A DNA stretch of 64,000 nt from Pedobacter psychrophilus (GTDB lineage: Bacteria > Bacteroidota > Bacteroidia > Sphingobacteriales > Sphingobacteriaceae), in contig NZ_LWHJ01000022.1 in the NCBI RefSeq assembly GCF_001652725.1, positions 248,001-312,000 of the forward strand. Reading direction: 5' to 3'. A model generated the notes under the pieces. That model was not told where the DNA came from, made no database searches, and saw nothing but the letters and a program-made list of their open reading frames with translations. Position 1 is the stretch's first letter. Every line of letters starts with the position of its first letter. Both the position numbers and the translations under genes were made by a program. Below are positions 17,715 to 26,855 of the stretch, piece by piece.

Positions 17715-18521
17715 ATGAGTAAAATCATAGCAATTGCCAATCAAAAAGGCGGAGTGGGTAAAACCACCACATCAATTAATTTAGCAGCTAGTTTAGCGGT
17801 TTTAGAATATAAAACCTTAATTGTTGATGCAGATCCACAGGCAAATTCTACTTCTGGTATCGGGTTTGACCCTCGTACTATAAAAAATAGTATTTATGAG
17901 TGCATCATTAATGATATAACAGCCAAAGAAGCTATCCAAAAAACCGACACTCCAAACTTAGATTTATTACCTGCACATATTGATTTAGTAGGCGCAGAGA
18001 TTGAAATGATCAATCTTCAGAACCGTGAGTATAAAATGAAAGCGGTATTGGAACAAATAAATGATGATTATGATTTTATCATTGTAGATTGTTCTCCGTC
18101 TTTGGGTTTAATTACGATTAACGCTTTAACCGCTGCAGATTCTGTAATTATTCCTGTACAATGCGAATATTTTGCTTTAGAAGGTTTAGGCAAATTATTA
18201 AATACCATAAAAATTGTTCAAAATAGATTAAATCCAGAATTGCAGATTGAAGGGATTTTATTAACGATGTACGATGTTCGTTTAAGATTATCAAACCAAG
18301 TTGTAGAAGAAGTTCGTTCCCATTTCGAGAACCTGGTTTTCAATACCATTATCGCCAGAAATACCCGTTTAAGTGAAGCGCCAAGTTTTGGTGTATCAGT
18401 AATTATGCATGATGCAAATTCTAAAGGCGCAATCAATTATCTTAATTTGGCGAGAGAGATTGTTACCAAAAATGGAATGGAAAAGGAAAGTGCAACAGAT
18501 AGAACGGAGGTGATTAAATAA
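17715..18521 (+). CDS. parA: Chromosome-partitioning ATPase ParA (Soj)
   Basis: A 268-residue deviant-Walker ATPase that moves origin regions with ParB. Walker A KGGVGKTT lies at residues 11-18, the DADPQANST switch near 40 and the DCSPSLGLIT Walker B near 120. The small size without an N-terminal DNA-binding domain is typical of chromosomal Soj proteins. Its stop overlaps the parB start by one base (TAATG). It heads a conserved Bacteroidota cluster, parA-parB-DUF5683-dapB-lepB. A TATATTTG (-7-like) sequence lies at 17599-17606 but no matching -33 box was found. Confidence 0.95.
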   Translation: MSKIIAIANQKGGVGKTTTSINLAASLAVLEYKTLIVDADPQANSTSGIGFDPRTIKNSIYECIINDITAKEAIQKTDTPNLDLLPAHIDLVGAEIEMINLQNREYKMKAVLEQINDDYDFIIVDCSPSLGLITINALTAADSVIIPVQCEYFALEGLGKLLNTIKIVQNRLNPELQIEGILLTMYDVRLRLSNQVVEEVRSHFENLVFNTIIARNTRLSEAPSFGVSVIMHDANSKGAINYLNLAREIVTKNGMEKESATDRTEVIK

Positions 18522-19450
18522 TGAGTAAGGATAGGAAATTTGGTTTAGGTAGAGGTTTAGGAGCATTATTAACAGATTCTCCAGAATATACAAGAGAAAG
18601 AAACCAAACAAATACAAACAGCAATTCTTCAGTTTCAGAAAATCCATCTGCGGCTTTAGGTTCTATTAGCCACGTGAAAGTAAATCAAGTTCAGGTAAAT
18701 CCATATCAACCTCGTTTTGAGTTTGATGAAGTTGCATTAAAAGAACTTTCAGAATCAATCATTTTGCAAGGATTGATACAACCCATCACCGTAAGGCAAA
18801 TGGGTCATAATAGTTATCAATTAATTTCTGGTGAACGTAGATTAAGAGCATCTAAATTAGCGGGAATTACAGAAATACCAGCTTATATACGCACTGCCGA
18901 TGATCAGCAGATGCTAGAAATGGCGTTGATAGAAAACATCCAAAGAGAAAATTTAAATGCCATTGAAGTGGCCTTAAGTTTCCAGAGGATGATTGAAGAA
19001 TGCGAGATTAACCAAGAAGAATTAGGAGACCGTGTTTCAAAAAATAGATCTACGGTTACCAATTATCTTAGGTTATTAAAATTGCCGCCAACTATTCAGG
19101 CTGCTATTAGGGATAATAAAATTTCTATGGGTCATGCGAGGGCATTAATCAATGTTTCTGATCCAACAGCTCAGCTTTATATTTATCAAGAAATACTGGA
19201 TAAAGATTTATCGGTAAGAAAAGTAGAAGAATTAGTACGCTCTATTAAGCAAAGAGGAATTAATCCTGCTGCCAAAGAAAAGAAACAAGATGTTTTTTCG
19301 TTTCAGTATCAAAAAATACAAGATGATTTGTCTTCAAAATTTGCGACTAGAATTAAAATGAAGGTGCAAGATGGAGGTAAGGGAAGTATAGAAATTCCTT
19401 TTCTTTCTGATGATGATTTAAACCGCATCTTGGAATTGCTAGATTGGTAA
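18521..19450 (+). CDS. parB: Chromosome-partitioning protein ParB (Spo0J)
   Basis: A 309-residue CTPase and parS-binding protein. The N-terminal ParB/Srx domain shows NPYQPRFEFDEVALKELSESI and the CTP-binding SGERRLRASKLAG, ALIENIQRENLNAIEVA near residues 100-150. The central helix-turn-helix domain is RVSKNRSTVTNYLRLLKLP. The C-terminal dimerisation segment ends at IELLDW-like residues. It overlaps parA and the next gene by one base each. No perfect parS palindrome was found in the window. Confidence 0.95.
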   Translation: MSKDRKFGLGRGLGALLTDSPEYTRERNQTNTNSNSSVSENPSAALGSISHVKVNQVQVNPYQPRFEFDEVALKELSESIILQGLIQPITVRQMGHNSYQLISGERRLRASKLAGITEIPAYIRTADDQQMLEMALIENIQRENLNAIEVALSFQRMIEECEINQEELGDRVSKNRSTVTNYLRLLKLPPTIQAAIRDNKISMGHARALINVSDPTAQLYIYQEILDKDLSVRKVEELVRSIKQRGINPAAKEKKQDVFSFQYQKIQDDLSSKFATRIKMKVQDGGKGSIEIPFLSDDDLNRILELLDW

Positions 19451-20121
19451 TGTTAAAATCGCTGTTTTTTATACTTTTCATTTTTATTGTTGCCAATACC
19501 TATGCGCAACGTAAAGATTCTGTTTCTACAAATAAAGATACCATCACAGTAAAAGACGCAGCCAAAGAAATAGGTTTCAAAGAAAAAGCAAGAGGCATCA
19601 CCAAAGAAATTGGACTGCTTTTTAAGGATAGCACCAAATTACAAAACCCTAGAAAAGCAGTTTTACGGTCTGCAATTTTACCAGGTTGGGGGCAAGCCCG
19701 TAACCGCAAATGGTGGAAAGTGCCTTTAGTTTACGGCGGTTTTGTAGGTTTAGGTTTAATTTATAATTTCAATAATAAGTTTTATAAAGAAACCCTTGCA
19801 GAAAGTCAGTTTAGAAAAGCCAATCCAAATCTAGGCAGAGATTCTTCATTTCTCTTTTCTCAATATAGAGGAATACCAGATAATCAAATTTTTGGAGCCA
19901 AAGATTTTTACCGTAGAAATAGGGACCTTTCTTTATATAGTATGGTTGGTTTTTGGGGATTACAAATGGTTGATGCTTATATTGATGCTAAGCTTGCCAC
20001 ATTTGATGTTAGTGATGATTTGACACTAAAGGTTTCACCTTCAATTTACTCGCCAACTTATGGTAGTTTAGGTTTCAAAACTGCAGTCCCCATGTTAAGT
20101 TTAAAATTTAATTTTAAATAA
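19450..20121 (+). CDS. DUF5683 domain protein, exported
   Basis: A 223-residue exported protein of unknown function. The signal peptide is MLKSLFFILFIFIVANTYAQ. The DUF5683 core is AVLRSAILPGWGQARNRKWWKVPLVYGG near residue 65, followed by a hydrophobic segment and a second membrane-like stretch (SLYSMVGFWGLQMVDAYIDA) near 155. The ATG at 19450 overlaps the parB stop (TAATG) and is preferred to a TTG six bases earlier. The conserved position after parAB hints at an envelope role linked to division, but that is only context. Confidence 0.88.
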   Translation: MLKSLFFILFIFIVANTYAQRKDSVSTNKDTITVKDAAKEIGFKEKARGITKEIGLLFKDSTKLQNPRKAVLRSAILPGWGQARNRKWWKVPLVYGGFVGLGLIYNFNNKFYKETLAESQFRKANPNLGRDSSFLFSQYRGIPDNQIFGAKDFYRRNRDLSLYSMVGFWGLQMVDAYIDAKLATFDVSDDLTLKVSPSIYSPTYGSLGFKTAVPMLSLKFNFK

Positions 20122-20172
20122 ATACTTACATTAGCGCACCTTAAACAAAAGATTTCAGCTTAAATATTTGAT

Positions 20173-20916
20173 ATGAAGATTGCCCTTATCGGTTATGGAA
20201 AAATGGGGAAAATGATCGAGTCTATCGCTTTAGACAGAAATCATGAAATAGTTTTGGTAATAGACCAAGCTAATGCACAAGATTTAACTATAGAAAATCT
20301 ACAAAAAGCAGACGTTGCCATAGAATTTAGCACACCTCAAACAGTATTACAGAACCTTGAAACTGCAATAAAAGCAAAAGTGCCTTTAATTGTTGGTACA
20401 ACGGGCTGGTATGGCCATTTGCAAGAAGTAAAAGATAATTGTATTTCTACAGGCTCTACTGTAATGTATGGTTCAAACTTTAGTGTTGGAGTGAATATAT
20501 TCTTTCAAATAAACCAACAGGTGGCTAAGATGATGAACAAATTTTCTGACCAATATGATGTTGGTATGGAAGAAATTCATCATATCCATAAGTTGGATTC
20601 GCCAAGCGGAACAGCAATTACTATTGCAGAGGACATAATCCATGAGTTTGATCATAAAAATGAATGGGTGGATGTAAAAAGTGATGATCCTGTAACAAAT
20701 CATAAACCAGAGCATCTAATCATCGAGTCATACCGCGAAGGAGAAGTTCCAGGTACACATGCCGTAATTTATGATTCTGATGTTGACCGCATAGAACTAA
20801 AACATATTGCCCATGGAAGGCAAGGTTTTGCATTAGGGGCTGTAATAGCTGCCGAATGGCTAAAAGATAAAAGCGGATTTTACTCCGTAAAAGAAATGTA
20901 CGATTTTAAAGCTTAG
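20173..20916 (+). CDS. dapB: 4-hydroxy-tetrahydrodipicolinate reductase
   Basis: A 247-residue enzyme of lysine and meso-diaminopimelate synthesis that reduces HTPA with NAD(P)H. The nucleotide-binding loop is IGYGKMGKMIE at the N-terminus, the central motif is GTTGWYG, and the catalytic region is EEIHHIHKLDSPSGTA (near residues 130-150). The length matches the short Bacteroidota type. lepB starts 6 bp after its stop, so the two are co-transcribed. Confidence 0.95.
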   Translation: MKIALIGYGKMGKMIESIALDRNHEIVLVIDQANAQDLTIENLQKADVAIEFSTPQTVLQNLETAIKAKVPLIVGTTGWYGHLQEVKDNCISTGSTVMYGSNFSVGVNIFFQINQQVAKMMNKFSDQYDVGMEEIHHIHKLDSPSGTAITIAEDIIHEFDHKNEWVDVKSDDPVTNHKPEHLIIESYREGEVPGTHAVIYDSDVDRIELKHIAHGRQGFALGAVIAAEWLKDKSGFYSVKEMYDFKA

Positions 20917-20922
20917 ATATAT

Positions 20923-22020
20923 ATGAATTGGAGATTTTGGAATAAGGATAAACCTAAAAAGAAAAAAAGTGCTGGTAGAGAATGGTTAGATGCAATTGTG
21001 TTTGCCGTTATAGCTGCAACTATTATTAGAGGTTTATTTATTGAGGCTTATACAATTCCAACAGGATCAATGGAGCGTTCGCTACTTGTTGGCGATTTTC
21101 TTTTTGTAAGCAAAATGAGTTACGGAGCTCGTACTCCAATTACACCAGTTGCGTTCCCCTTTGCACATCATACCATGCCAGTTATCAACACAAAGGCATA
21201 TTGGGATGGTATTCAACTACCTTATTACCGTTTACCGGGATTTGGAAATGTAGAGCGTTATGATGTTGTAGTTTTTAATTATCCTATGGATGCCGATGCA
21301 CCTTTAAGCAGACCTGTTGATAAAAGAGAAAACTATATTAAAAGGTGTATGGCTATTTCTGGCGATACCTTAAAAATAATTGATGCCAAGGTATATATTA
21401 ACGGTAAACCTGCTGAATTACCTGAGATGAGTCAGACTCAATATTATGTTAAAACTGATGGTACAGATTTTAATCCAAAAGCTTTAGAAGATATTAAAGC
21501 AGATGTAGAACGCGTTACCGCTGATGAATATGTCATTACCATGCCTAAAGGCGAGGTTGATAAAATCAAGGCATTTTCTAATGTTAAAAGCGTAGCACCA
21601 GTTATTGCAGAACAAAATACCTTTGAGCAGCAAGTTTTCCCTTCAGACCCTCATTATAAATGGAATCAAGATAATTTTGGTCCATTAATTATCCCTAAAA
21701 AAGGATGGACAGTTAAATTGGATAGTTTAACTTATCCACTTTACCAAAGGGCAATTACAGTTTATGAGGGTAATAAATTAGAAGTTAGAGGTAACAGTTT
21801 TTATATCAATGGACAAAAAGCAAACACCTATACTTTTAAAATGAATTATTATTGGATGATGGGCGATAACCGTCATAATTCATTAGATTCTAGATATTGG
21901 GGTTTTGTACCCGAAGATCATATTGTAGGTAAAGCGCTATTTGTTTGGATGAGTTGGAACGAAAATGGTACTTTCTTCGATAAGATTAGATGGAACCGAT
22001 TATTTATGGGGATACATTAA
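20923..22020 (+). CDS. lepB: Signal peptidase I
   Basis: A 365-residue membrane protease that removes signal peptides of secreted proteins. A membrane segment near residues 20-45 (AIVFAVIAATIIRGLFIEAY) is followed by the catalytic serine box IPTGSMERSLLVGDFLFV, the general-base lysine box ENYIKRCMAISGD, and the C-terminal box MMGDNRHNSLDSRYWG. The region between (about 160-290) is longer than in E. coli, as is common in Bacteroidota. It is the last gene of the parAB-dapB run; a terminator follows. Confidence 0.95.
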   Translation: MNWRFWNKDKPKKKKSAGREWLDAIVFAVIAATIIRGLFIEAYTIPTGSMERSLLVGDFLFVSKMSYGARTPITPVAFPFAHHTMPVINTKAYWDGIQLPYYRLPGFGNVERYDVVVFNYPMDADAPLSRPVDKRENYIKRCMAISGDTLKIIDAKVYINGKPAELPEMSQTQYYVKTDGTDFNPKALEDIKADVERVTADEYVITMPKGEVDKIKAFSNVKSVAPVIAEQNTFEQQVFPSDPHYKWNQDNFGPLIIPKKGWTVKLDSLTYPLYQRAITVYEGNKLEVRGNSFYINGQKANTYTFKMNYYWMMGDNRHNSLDSRYWGFVPEDHIVGKALFVWMSWNENGTFFDKIRWNRLFMGIH

Positions 22021-22038
22021 TTATTAAATAAATGAAAT

Positions 22039-22072
22039 AAAAAGTACTTGATTATCACAAGTGCTTTTTTAT
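22039..22072 (+). terminator. Terminator after lepB
   Basis: The stem AAAGTACTTG (22041-22050) pairs with CAAGTGCTTT (22058-22067), one G-T pair, loop of 7, followed by a T run. Confidence 0.85.
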
Positions 22073-22177
22073 TTTAGAGATATGATTACCATAAAATTTC
22101 ATAATAGTAAATATTTTAAAATAAGAGTTTATCTTTGATTCAATTTAAATTTTTATCTCTCCAATATTATATTTTAC

Positions 22178-22573
22178 ATGATTAAAAAAGTACAAAGGGC
22201 GTTTATTATTGATGACGATGAGGTGTACATTTATGCAATTAAAAGGCTAATTAAAATTCAGAATTTATGTGAGGATTTGTTCGTTTTTACTGACGGACAA
22301 CAAGCGGTAGATTATTTATTAGAACATAAAAGTGATGGTACTCCAATGCCTGATTTGATTTTAATTGATGTGAATATGCCAGTTTTAGATGGTTGGGGAT
22401 TTATAGAAGAGTTTCAAAAAATGGATGTTAATTTAACCAAAGACACTAAACTGTTTATGGTAAGCTCTTCCATTGATCCTAGAGATGTAAAAAAAGCAAA
22501 AGAAATACCAATGATTATAAAATATATATTTAAGCCAATTACCTTCGATGAGCTGAAAGAAGTTTTTTCTTAG
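22178..22573 (+). CDS. Single-domain response regulator
   Basis: A 131-residue stand-alone receiver domain. The acidic pair is FIIDDDEVY near residue 11, the phosphorylated aspartate is in LILIDVNMPVLDGW near 66, the Thr/Ser switch is MVSSS near 98, and the conserved lysine is in YIFKPITFDEL near 118. There is no output domain, so it must act by protein contact, for example in a phosphorelay. No histidine kinase lies next to it. A TATCTTTG -7-like sequence sits 41 bp upstream of the ATG, without an obvious -33 box. Confidence 0.92.
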   Translation: MIKKVQRAFIIDDDEVYIYAIKRLIKIQNLCEDLFVFTDGQQAVDYLLEHKSDGTPMPDLILIDVNMPVLDGWGFIEEFQKMDVNLTKDTKLFMVSSSIDPRDVKKAKEIPMIIKYIFKPITFDELKEVFS

Positions 22574-22652
22574 GTTGTGCCCAACTCCAAATAGTTTAAA
22601 AATCCAATATTCTTTCTTATTTTAAAAAAGGTATTTTAATAAGCTCAATTTT

Positions 22653-23347
22653 ATGAAAAATGTTATTTTTTTAATTTTCATATTCCTCACAGTCAACTCT
22701 TTTGCTCAAAGCGAAAAAACGTTGGGTTTTGGTTTTAAAATAGGCATAGGAAAGGCTACAGTAGCTTATAATAAAACAACAAATGCTTCGCTTTCAGCTA
22801 ATAATTCTGATGTTATTTCTGCTTTTTTAAATTATTCAATAAACGAAAAATTAAATTTTCAATCTGGCTTATCTTACCTTAGTAAGGGGGTTATTTCAAT
22901 TGAAGAAATGTCGGATAATACAGGTGGAAGTTTTTTTTATTCTTATAGATTAACGGCTGTAAGAATATCATATATAGAATTACCGCTCAACGCAGTGTTA
23001 AAATTACCACTAAGTGTAATGGAAAGGTTTTGTTAGGAGGAGGGCCATATTTAGCTTATGCGATTGCAGGTAATGCAGAAATATACACTAGTACCATTAC
23101 AAACGTAAATTCTTTTGTCGAAGATAGAGAAAAAAGAGACATTAATTATGGAAATGAAATGTCAGATGATTTTAGTCCATTTGATTTAGGTTTAAATTTT
23201 TTAGTGGGATATCAAATAAAAAAAGGTTGGCTTTTGAACTTTAATTACTCTCAAGGTATAGCTAATATTTTACCAAAGAAGCAAAGAGTTAATGAAATTA
23301 AAGCAATTAATGGGGCTTTTCAGATTTGTTTAGGTTACGAGTTTTAA
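22653..23347 (+). pseudogene. PorT-like outer-membrane beta-barrel protein, frameshifted
   Basis: Reading 22653 onward gives a signal peptide (MKNVIFLIFIFLTVNSFAQ) and barrel strands to ISYIELPLNAVLKLPLS, then a premature stop at 23034-23036. The next frame carries on NGKVLLGGGPYLAYAIAG and ends in a barrel-type GAFQICLGYEF at 23347. The two join smoothly if one base is restored near 23012 (agtgtaatgg, for example a lost G). The intact protein would have about 231 residues and resemble small outer-membrane beta-barrel (PorT-family) proteins. It is either a recent pseudogene or a sequencing error; the lack of other damage argues for a very recent or artificial break. Confidence 0.82.
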
Positions 23348-23429
23348 TCTGCAAATTTTAAGGATTTAACATATTTCCTTAACTCTTTTTTGAATGATTG
23401 AGCTGTATTGGAATCATCTTAAGCCTCAC

Positions 23430-23460
23430 AAAAAAACCGGCGATAAATCGCCGGCCTTTC
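23430..23460 (-). terminator. Terminator of the branched-chain amino acid operon
   Basis: CCGGCGAT and ATCGCCGG form an 8 bp GC-rich stem, followed on the minus strand by a T run. It lies 30 bp after the leuB stop and ends the 15 kb ilv-leu cluster. Confidence 0.9.
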
Positions 23461-23487
23461 TAACTTAGGTTGGTTGGTATTAAGATT

Positions 23488-24546
23488 TTAAATATTTTTG
23501 GCTAACCAATCACCAACTGCATTGGTTCCGTAAGCTTTGTTTTTTCCAGACAAATCTTCGGTTACAATTCCTTCAGCCAAAGATTTATTCACAACCTCTC
23601 TAATTGCATCAGCTTCTGCTTGTAAGCCAAAAGCATCTTCAAACATCATTGCAGCAGATAAAACTGTTGCCAAAGGATTTGCTATATCTTTTCCTGTTGC
23701 TTGTGGATAGGAACCGTGAATTGGTTCGTACAAAGAAGTATGTAAACCTTTAGAAGCCGATGGCATTAATCCCATAGAACCTGAAATCACAGAAGCTTCA
23801 TCCGTTAAAATATCACCGAAAAGGTTTTCTGTTATTAAAACATCATAAGAATTTGGCCATTGTACCAATCGCATTGCTACTGCATCCACAAACTCATAAG
23901 AAACAGTAACTTCTGGATAATCTTTTTCCATATCCTGTACGGTTTCTCTCCATAAACGAGAGGTTTCTAAAACGTTGGCTTTATCTACACAGCATAGTTT
24001 TTTACCACGAGTCATTGCAATTTCAAAACCCATTTTTGCCAAACGTTGTATTTCAAAACGAGTATAGGTACAAGTATCAAAAGCGGTATTACCATCGTCT
24101 TTTCTTCCTCTTTCGCCGAAGTAAATTCCGCCTGTTAATTCACGTAAAATGATTAAGTCAGTTCCTTCAATTCTTTCTCTTTTTAAAGGAGAATTATCAA
24201 TTAAAGAAGGGAAAGTAAAAGTTGGACGTACATTGGCAAATAATCCCAATTTCTGACGCATCTTTAATAATCCTTGCTCCGGACGTATCTTTGCTTTTGG
24301 GTCGTTATCATACTTTGGATGACCAATTGCACCAAAAAGAACAGCATCTGCAGCCAAACAAACTTCATGAGTTGAGTCTGGATAAGGTTCTCCGCAATCA
24401 TCAATGGCGCAAGCACCAGTTAATGCGGAAGTCCAATTAATTTCGTGGTTATATTTTACTGCAATGGCATCACAAACTTTCACTGCTTGTGCTATTACTT
24501 CTGGTCCAATTCCGTCTCCTGCAAGCAGGGCAATGTTTAGTTTCAT
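23488..24546 (-). CDS. leuB: 3-isopropylmalate dehydrogenase
   Basis: A 352-residue NAD-dependent enzyme that oxidises and decarboxylates 3-isopropylmalate, the third step of leucine synthesis. It begins with LNIALLAGDGIGPEVIAQAVKV and shows the family blocks FGAIGHPKYD, ELTGGIYFGERGRKDD, CVDKANVLETSRLWRE, and the metal and cofactor region YEPIHGSYPQATGKDIANPLAT. Length is standard. It is the last gene of the ilv-leu cluster, 94 bp after the LeuA paralog across a GT-rich inverted repeat. Confidence 0.96.
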   Translation of the reverse strand: MKLNIALLAGDGIGPEVIAQAVKVCDAIAVKYNHEINWTSALTGACAIDDCGEPYPDSTHEVCLAADAVLFGAIGHPKYDNDPKAKIRPEQGLLKMRQKLGLFANVRPTFTFPSLIDNSPLKRERIEGTDLIILRELTGGIYFGERGRKDDGNTAFDTCTYTRFEIQRLAKMGFEIAMTRGKKLCCVDKANVLETSRLWRETVQDMEKDYPEVTVSYEFVDAVAMRLVQWPNSYDVLITENLFGDILTDEASVISGSMGLMPSASKGLHTSLYEPIHGSYPQATGKDIANPLATVLSAAMMFEDAFGLQAEADAIREVVNKSLAEGIVTEDLSGKNKAYGTNAVGDWLAKNI

Positions 24547-24555
24547 TTTTTTTAG

Positions 24556-24625
24556 TTTTTTAGTATTTAGTTTGTTGGTTTGTTAGATTTAGTCGGTCCA
24601 ACCAACTAACAACCTAACCAACTTT
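24556..24625. repeat. GT-rich/AC-rich inverted repeat between leuB and the LeuA paralog
   Basis: Plus-strand gtttgttggtttgttag (about 24567-24584) is complementary in part to ccaaccaactaacaacctaac (about 24600-24620), so the spacer can fold. Similar GTTTGTTGG/CCAACTAAC arrays lie at 26856-27010 and, as single arms, at 28625-28665. Confidence 0.65.
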
Positions 24626-24640
24626 TATAGGTTCTTGATA

Positions 24641-26230
24641 CTAGCTACTAGATACTTCTTCTTGTTTCTGCAAATCATCTTGATTCTTGCTACTTGGCTC
24701 TTGCATCTTTCCCTCCATAATATTCAACATTTTTTCAGTTGCTTTTATAGCACAAACAGTTTGATCAGAGTCTAAACCACGAGTTTTAAAAGTTTTTTTA
24801 TTTGTTTGCCAAGTGATGGTAGTTTCGCAAAGTGCATCTGAACTACTACCTGGAGCAATATGTACCACATAATCAATAAGGGCAGGAAGAATTCTTCCTT
24901 GAGCTTTATAGATATAGCTTAATGCTAACATAAAAGCATCAAATTGTCCATCGCCTTGGGCATGTTCTTCAAAAATTTGACCGTTAAAATTTATAGCAAT
25001 AGTGGCTGAAGGGCGTAATCCTTTAGAGTGAGAAAGCACATAAGACTCCACTTTTACTTTATCCTGATGGGTATGGCTAGCTAAAACATCAGAAATAATA
25101 TAAGGTAAATCATCTTGGGTTACCGTTTCTTTTAAATCGCCCAATTCAATTACTCTTTGGGTAACTTTCTTTAAATCAGCTTCATTCAATTTTAAACCTA
25201 ATTCTTGAAGATTCTTCTCGATATTAGCTTTTCCAGAAGTTTTACCTAAAGCATAAGTGCGTTTCCTACCAAAACGTTCTGGCAACAAATCGTTAAAATA
25301 AAGATTCTTTTTATTGTCACCATCTGCATGGATACCAGCAGTTTGTGTGAATACATTCTCACCAACAATTGGTTTATTCGCCGGAATGCGAACTCCAGAA
25401 AATGTCTCAACCAATTTACTTACTTTATAAATGGAAGACTCTTTTAATCCAATTTGTACTTCGGGTAAAAAATCATTAATTACCGCTATTACGCTTGCCA
25501 TTGGGGCATTTCCAGCTCTTTCTCCCATTCCATTTACCGTTAAATGTAAACCATCAATCCCTGCTTTTACAGCTTCTAAAGCATTTGCAGTGCCCAAATC
25601 ATAATCATTATGAGCGTGAAAATCGAAATGTGTATTGGGATATTTTTCTTTAATATCTTTTAAGAAAACATAAGTTTCATCAGGAGTTAAAACGCCTAAA
25701 GTATCAGGCAATAAAATTCTTTCTATGGGTTGGGTAACTAAAAAATCAAGGTATTGAAAAACATAAGCTTGAGAATTTCGCATTCCATTACTCCAATCTT
25801 CTAAATATACATTGGTTTTGATTCCTTCTTTTGATGCTGAATCAATAACATTTTTAATTTCTGCAAAATGTTTTTCGGGTGTTTTTTTAAGCTGATGTTT
25901 TAAGTGATTTAATGAACCTTTTGTTAATAAATTTTGAACTTTAACACCTGCTTGCAACATCCAATCAATAGAAACGCCATTATCTACAAAAGTTAAAACT
26001 TCCACTTTTTGTAAATGTCCGTTGTTGGCAGCCCATTTAGTAACTGCTTTTACGGCGCCAAGTTCCCCTTCAGAAACCCTTGCAGAAGCAATTTCAATCC
26101 GATCCACATTCAATTCCTCTAGCAAAAGTTGAGAAATTGTCAGCTTTTCGGCAATGGAAAAAGAGACACCAGAGGTTTGTTCGCCATCCCTCAGCGTAGT
26201 ATCCATTATTTCTATCTTTCTTGCTTTCAT
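24641..26230 (-). CDS. LeuA-family paralog (2-isopropylmalate or citramalate synthase type)
   Basis: A 529-residue acyl-CoA condensing enzyme. The TIM barrel starts [37 protein letters not shown] and NGMGERAGNAP are the metal and active-site blocks, and the C-terminal third is the LeuA dimer/allosteric domain (GQFDAFMLALSYIYKAQGR). A second copy beside true leuA is common in this phylum. (R)-citramalate synthase (CimA, a threonine-free route to isoleucine) is the likeliest role, but sequence by eye cannot settle the acyl-CoA used. The last 20 residues (EPSSKNQDDLQKQEEVSSS) are encoded by an intergenic repeat type and are probably a foreign tail. Confidence 0.85.
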   Translation of the reverse strand: MKARKIEIMDTTLRDGEQTSGVSFSIAEKLTISQLLLEELNVDRIEIASARVSEGELGAVKAVTKWAANNGHLQKVEVLTFVDNGVSIDWMLQAGVKVQNLLTKGSLNHLKHQLKKTPEKHFAEIKNVIDSASKEGIKTNVYLEDWSNGMRNSQAYVFQYLDFLVTQPIERILLPDTLGVLTPDETYVFLKDIKEKYPNTHFDFHAHNDYDLGTANALEAVKAGIDGLHLTVNGMGERAGNAPMASVIAVINDFLPEVQIGLKESSIYKVSKLVETFSGVRIPANKPIVGENVFTQTAGIHADGDNKKNLYFNDLLPERFGRKRTYALGKTSGKANIEKNLQELGLKLNEADLKKVTQRVIELGDLKETVTQDDLPYIISDVLASHTHQDKVKVESYVLSHSKGLRPSATIAINFNGQIFEEHAQGDGQFDAFMLALSYIYKAQGRILPALIDYVVHIAPGSSSDALCETTITWQTNKKTFKTRGLDSDQTVCAIKATEKMLNIMEGKMQEPSSKNQDDLQKQEEVSSS

Positions 26231-26249
26231 TTTAAAAATGTTTTAAAAA

Positions 26250-26846
26250 TTAAATTGGCAAAGCCGATGCAAATTCTTGTATATCAGATTTTATGTTTTG
26301 AAGATAATCGATATCATCAAAGCCGTTTATCATATTGTCTTTTTTGTAAGAACTGATTTCAAAACTTTCCTTTTCTCCAGTTGCTACTAATGAAATGGTT
26401 TGTGCTGCTAAATCAATTTCTATTTCAGTTTCGGGATTTTTATGAACTGCAGAAAAAATGGTCTCCATAAATTCTGGACTGATTTGAACTGGCAAAACAC
26501 CGATATTTAAGCAATTACCTCTAAAAATATCTGCAAAGAAACTGGAAACTACCGCTCTAAAACCGTAATCGTAAATTGCCCAAGCTGCATGTTCTCTTGA
26601 AGAACCCGAGCCAAAGTTTTTCCCTCCTAAAAGAATTTTCCCTTTATAAATTGGATTGTTTAAAACAAAATCCGCTTTAGGCGAACCATCTGTATTGTAT
26701 CTCCAATCTCTAAATAAATTATCTCCAAAACCCACACGCTCTGTTGCTTTTAAAAAACGAGCTGGGATGATTTGGTCGGTATCTACATTTTCTATAGGAA
26801 GTGGAACCGCTGTAGTTTTTAATATTGTGAATTTATCGTATGCCAT
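26250..26846 (-). CDS. leuD: 3-isopropylmalate dehydratase small subunit
   Basis: A 198-residue subunit that forms isopropylmalate isomerase with LeuC. The motifs VDTDQIIPARFLK near residue 20 and GGKNFGSGSSREHAAWAIYDYGFRAVVSS near 75-100 are diagnostic of the swivel domain that completes the active site. Length is standard. It lies 167 bp after leuC, an unusually long gap filled by a repeat array, and 19 bp before the LeuA paralog. Confidence 0.96.
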   Translation of the reverse strand: MAYDKFTILKTTAVPLPIENVDTDQIIPARFLKATERVGFGDNLFRDWRYNTDGSPKADFVLNNPIYKGKILLGGKNFGSGSSREHAAWAIYDYGFRAVVSSFFADIFRGNCLNIGVLPVQISPEFMETIFSAVHKNPETEIEIDLAAQTISLVATGEKESFEISSYKKDNMINGFDDIDYLQNIKSDIQEFASALPI

Positions 26847-26855
26847 TTTATTTTA

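Noticed and set aside
18665-18680. CACGTG with AAAG flank in parB as a possible parS site
   Set aside because: parS is TGTTTCACGTGAAACA; only the CACGTG core and part of the right arm match, and the left arm does not.
22130-22137. TATCTTTG as promoter of the response regulator gene
   Set aside because: No -33 box at the right distance.
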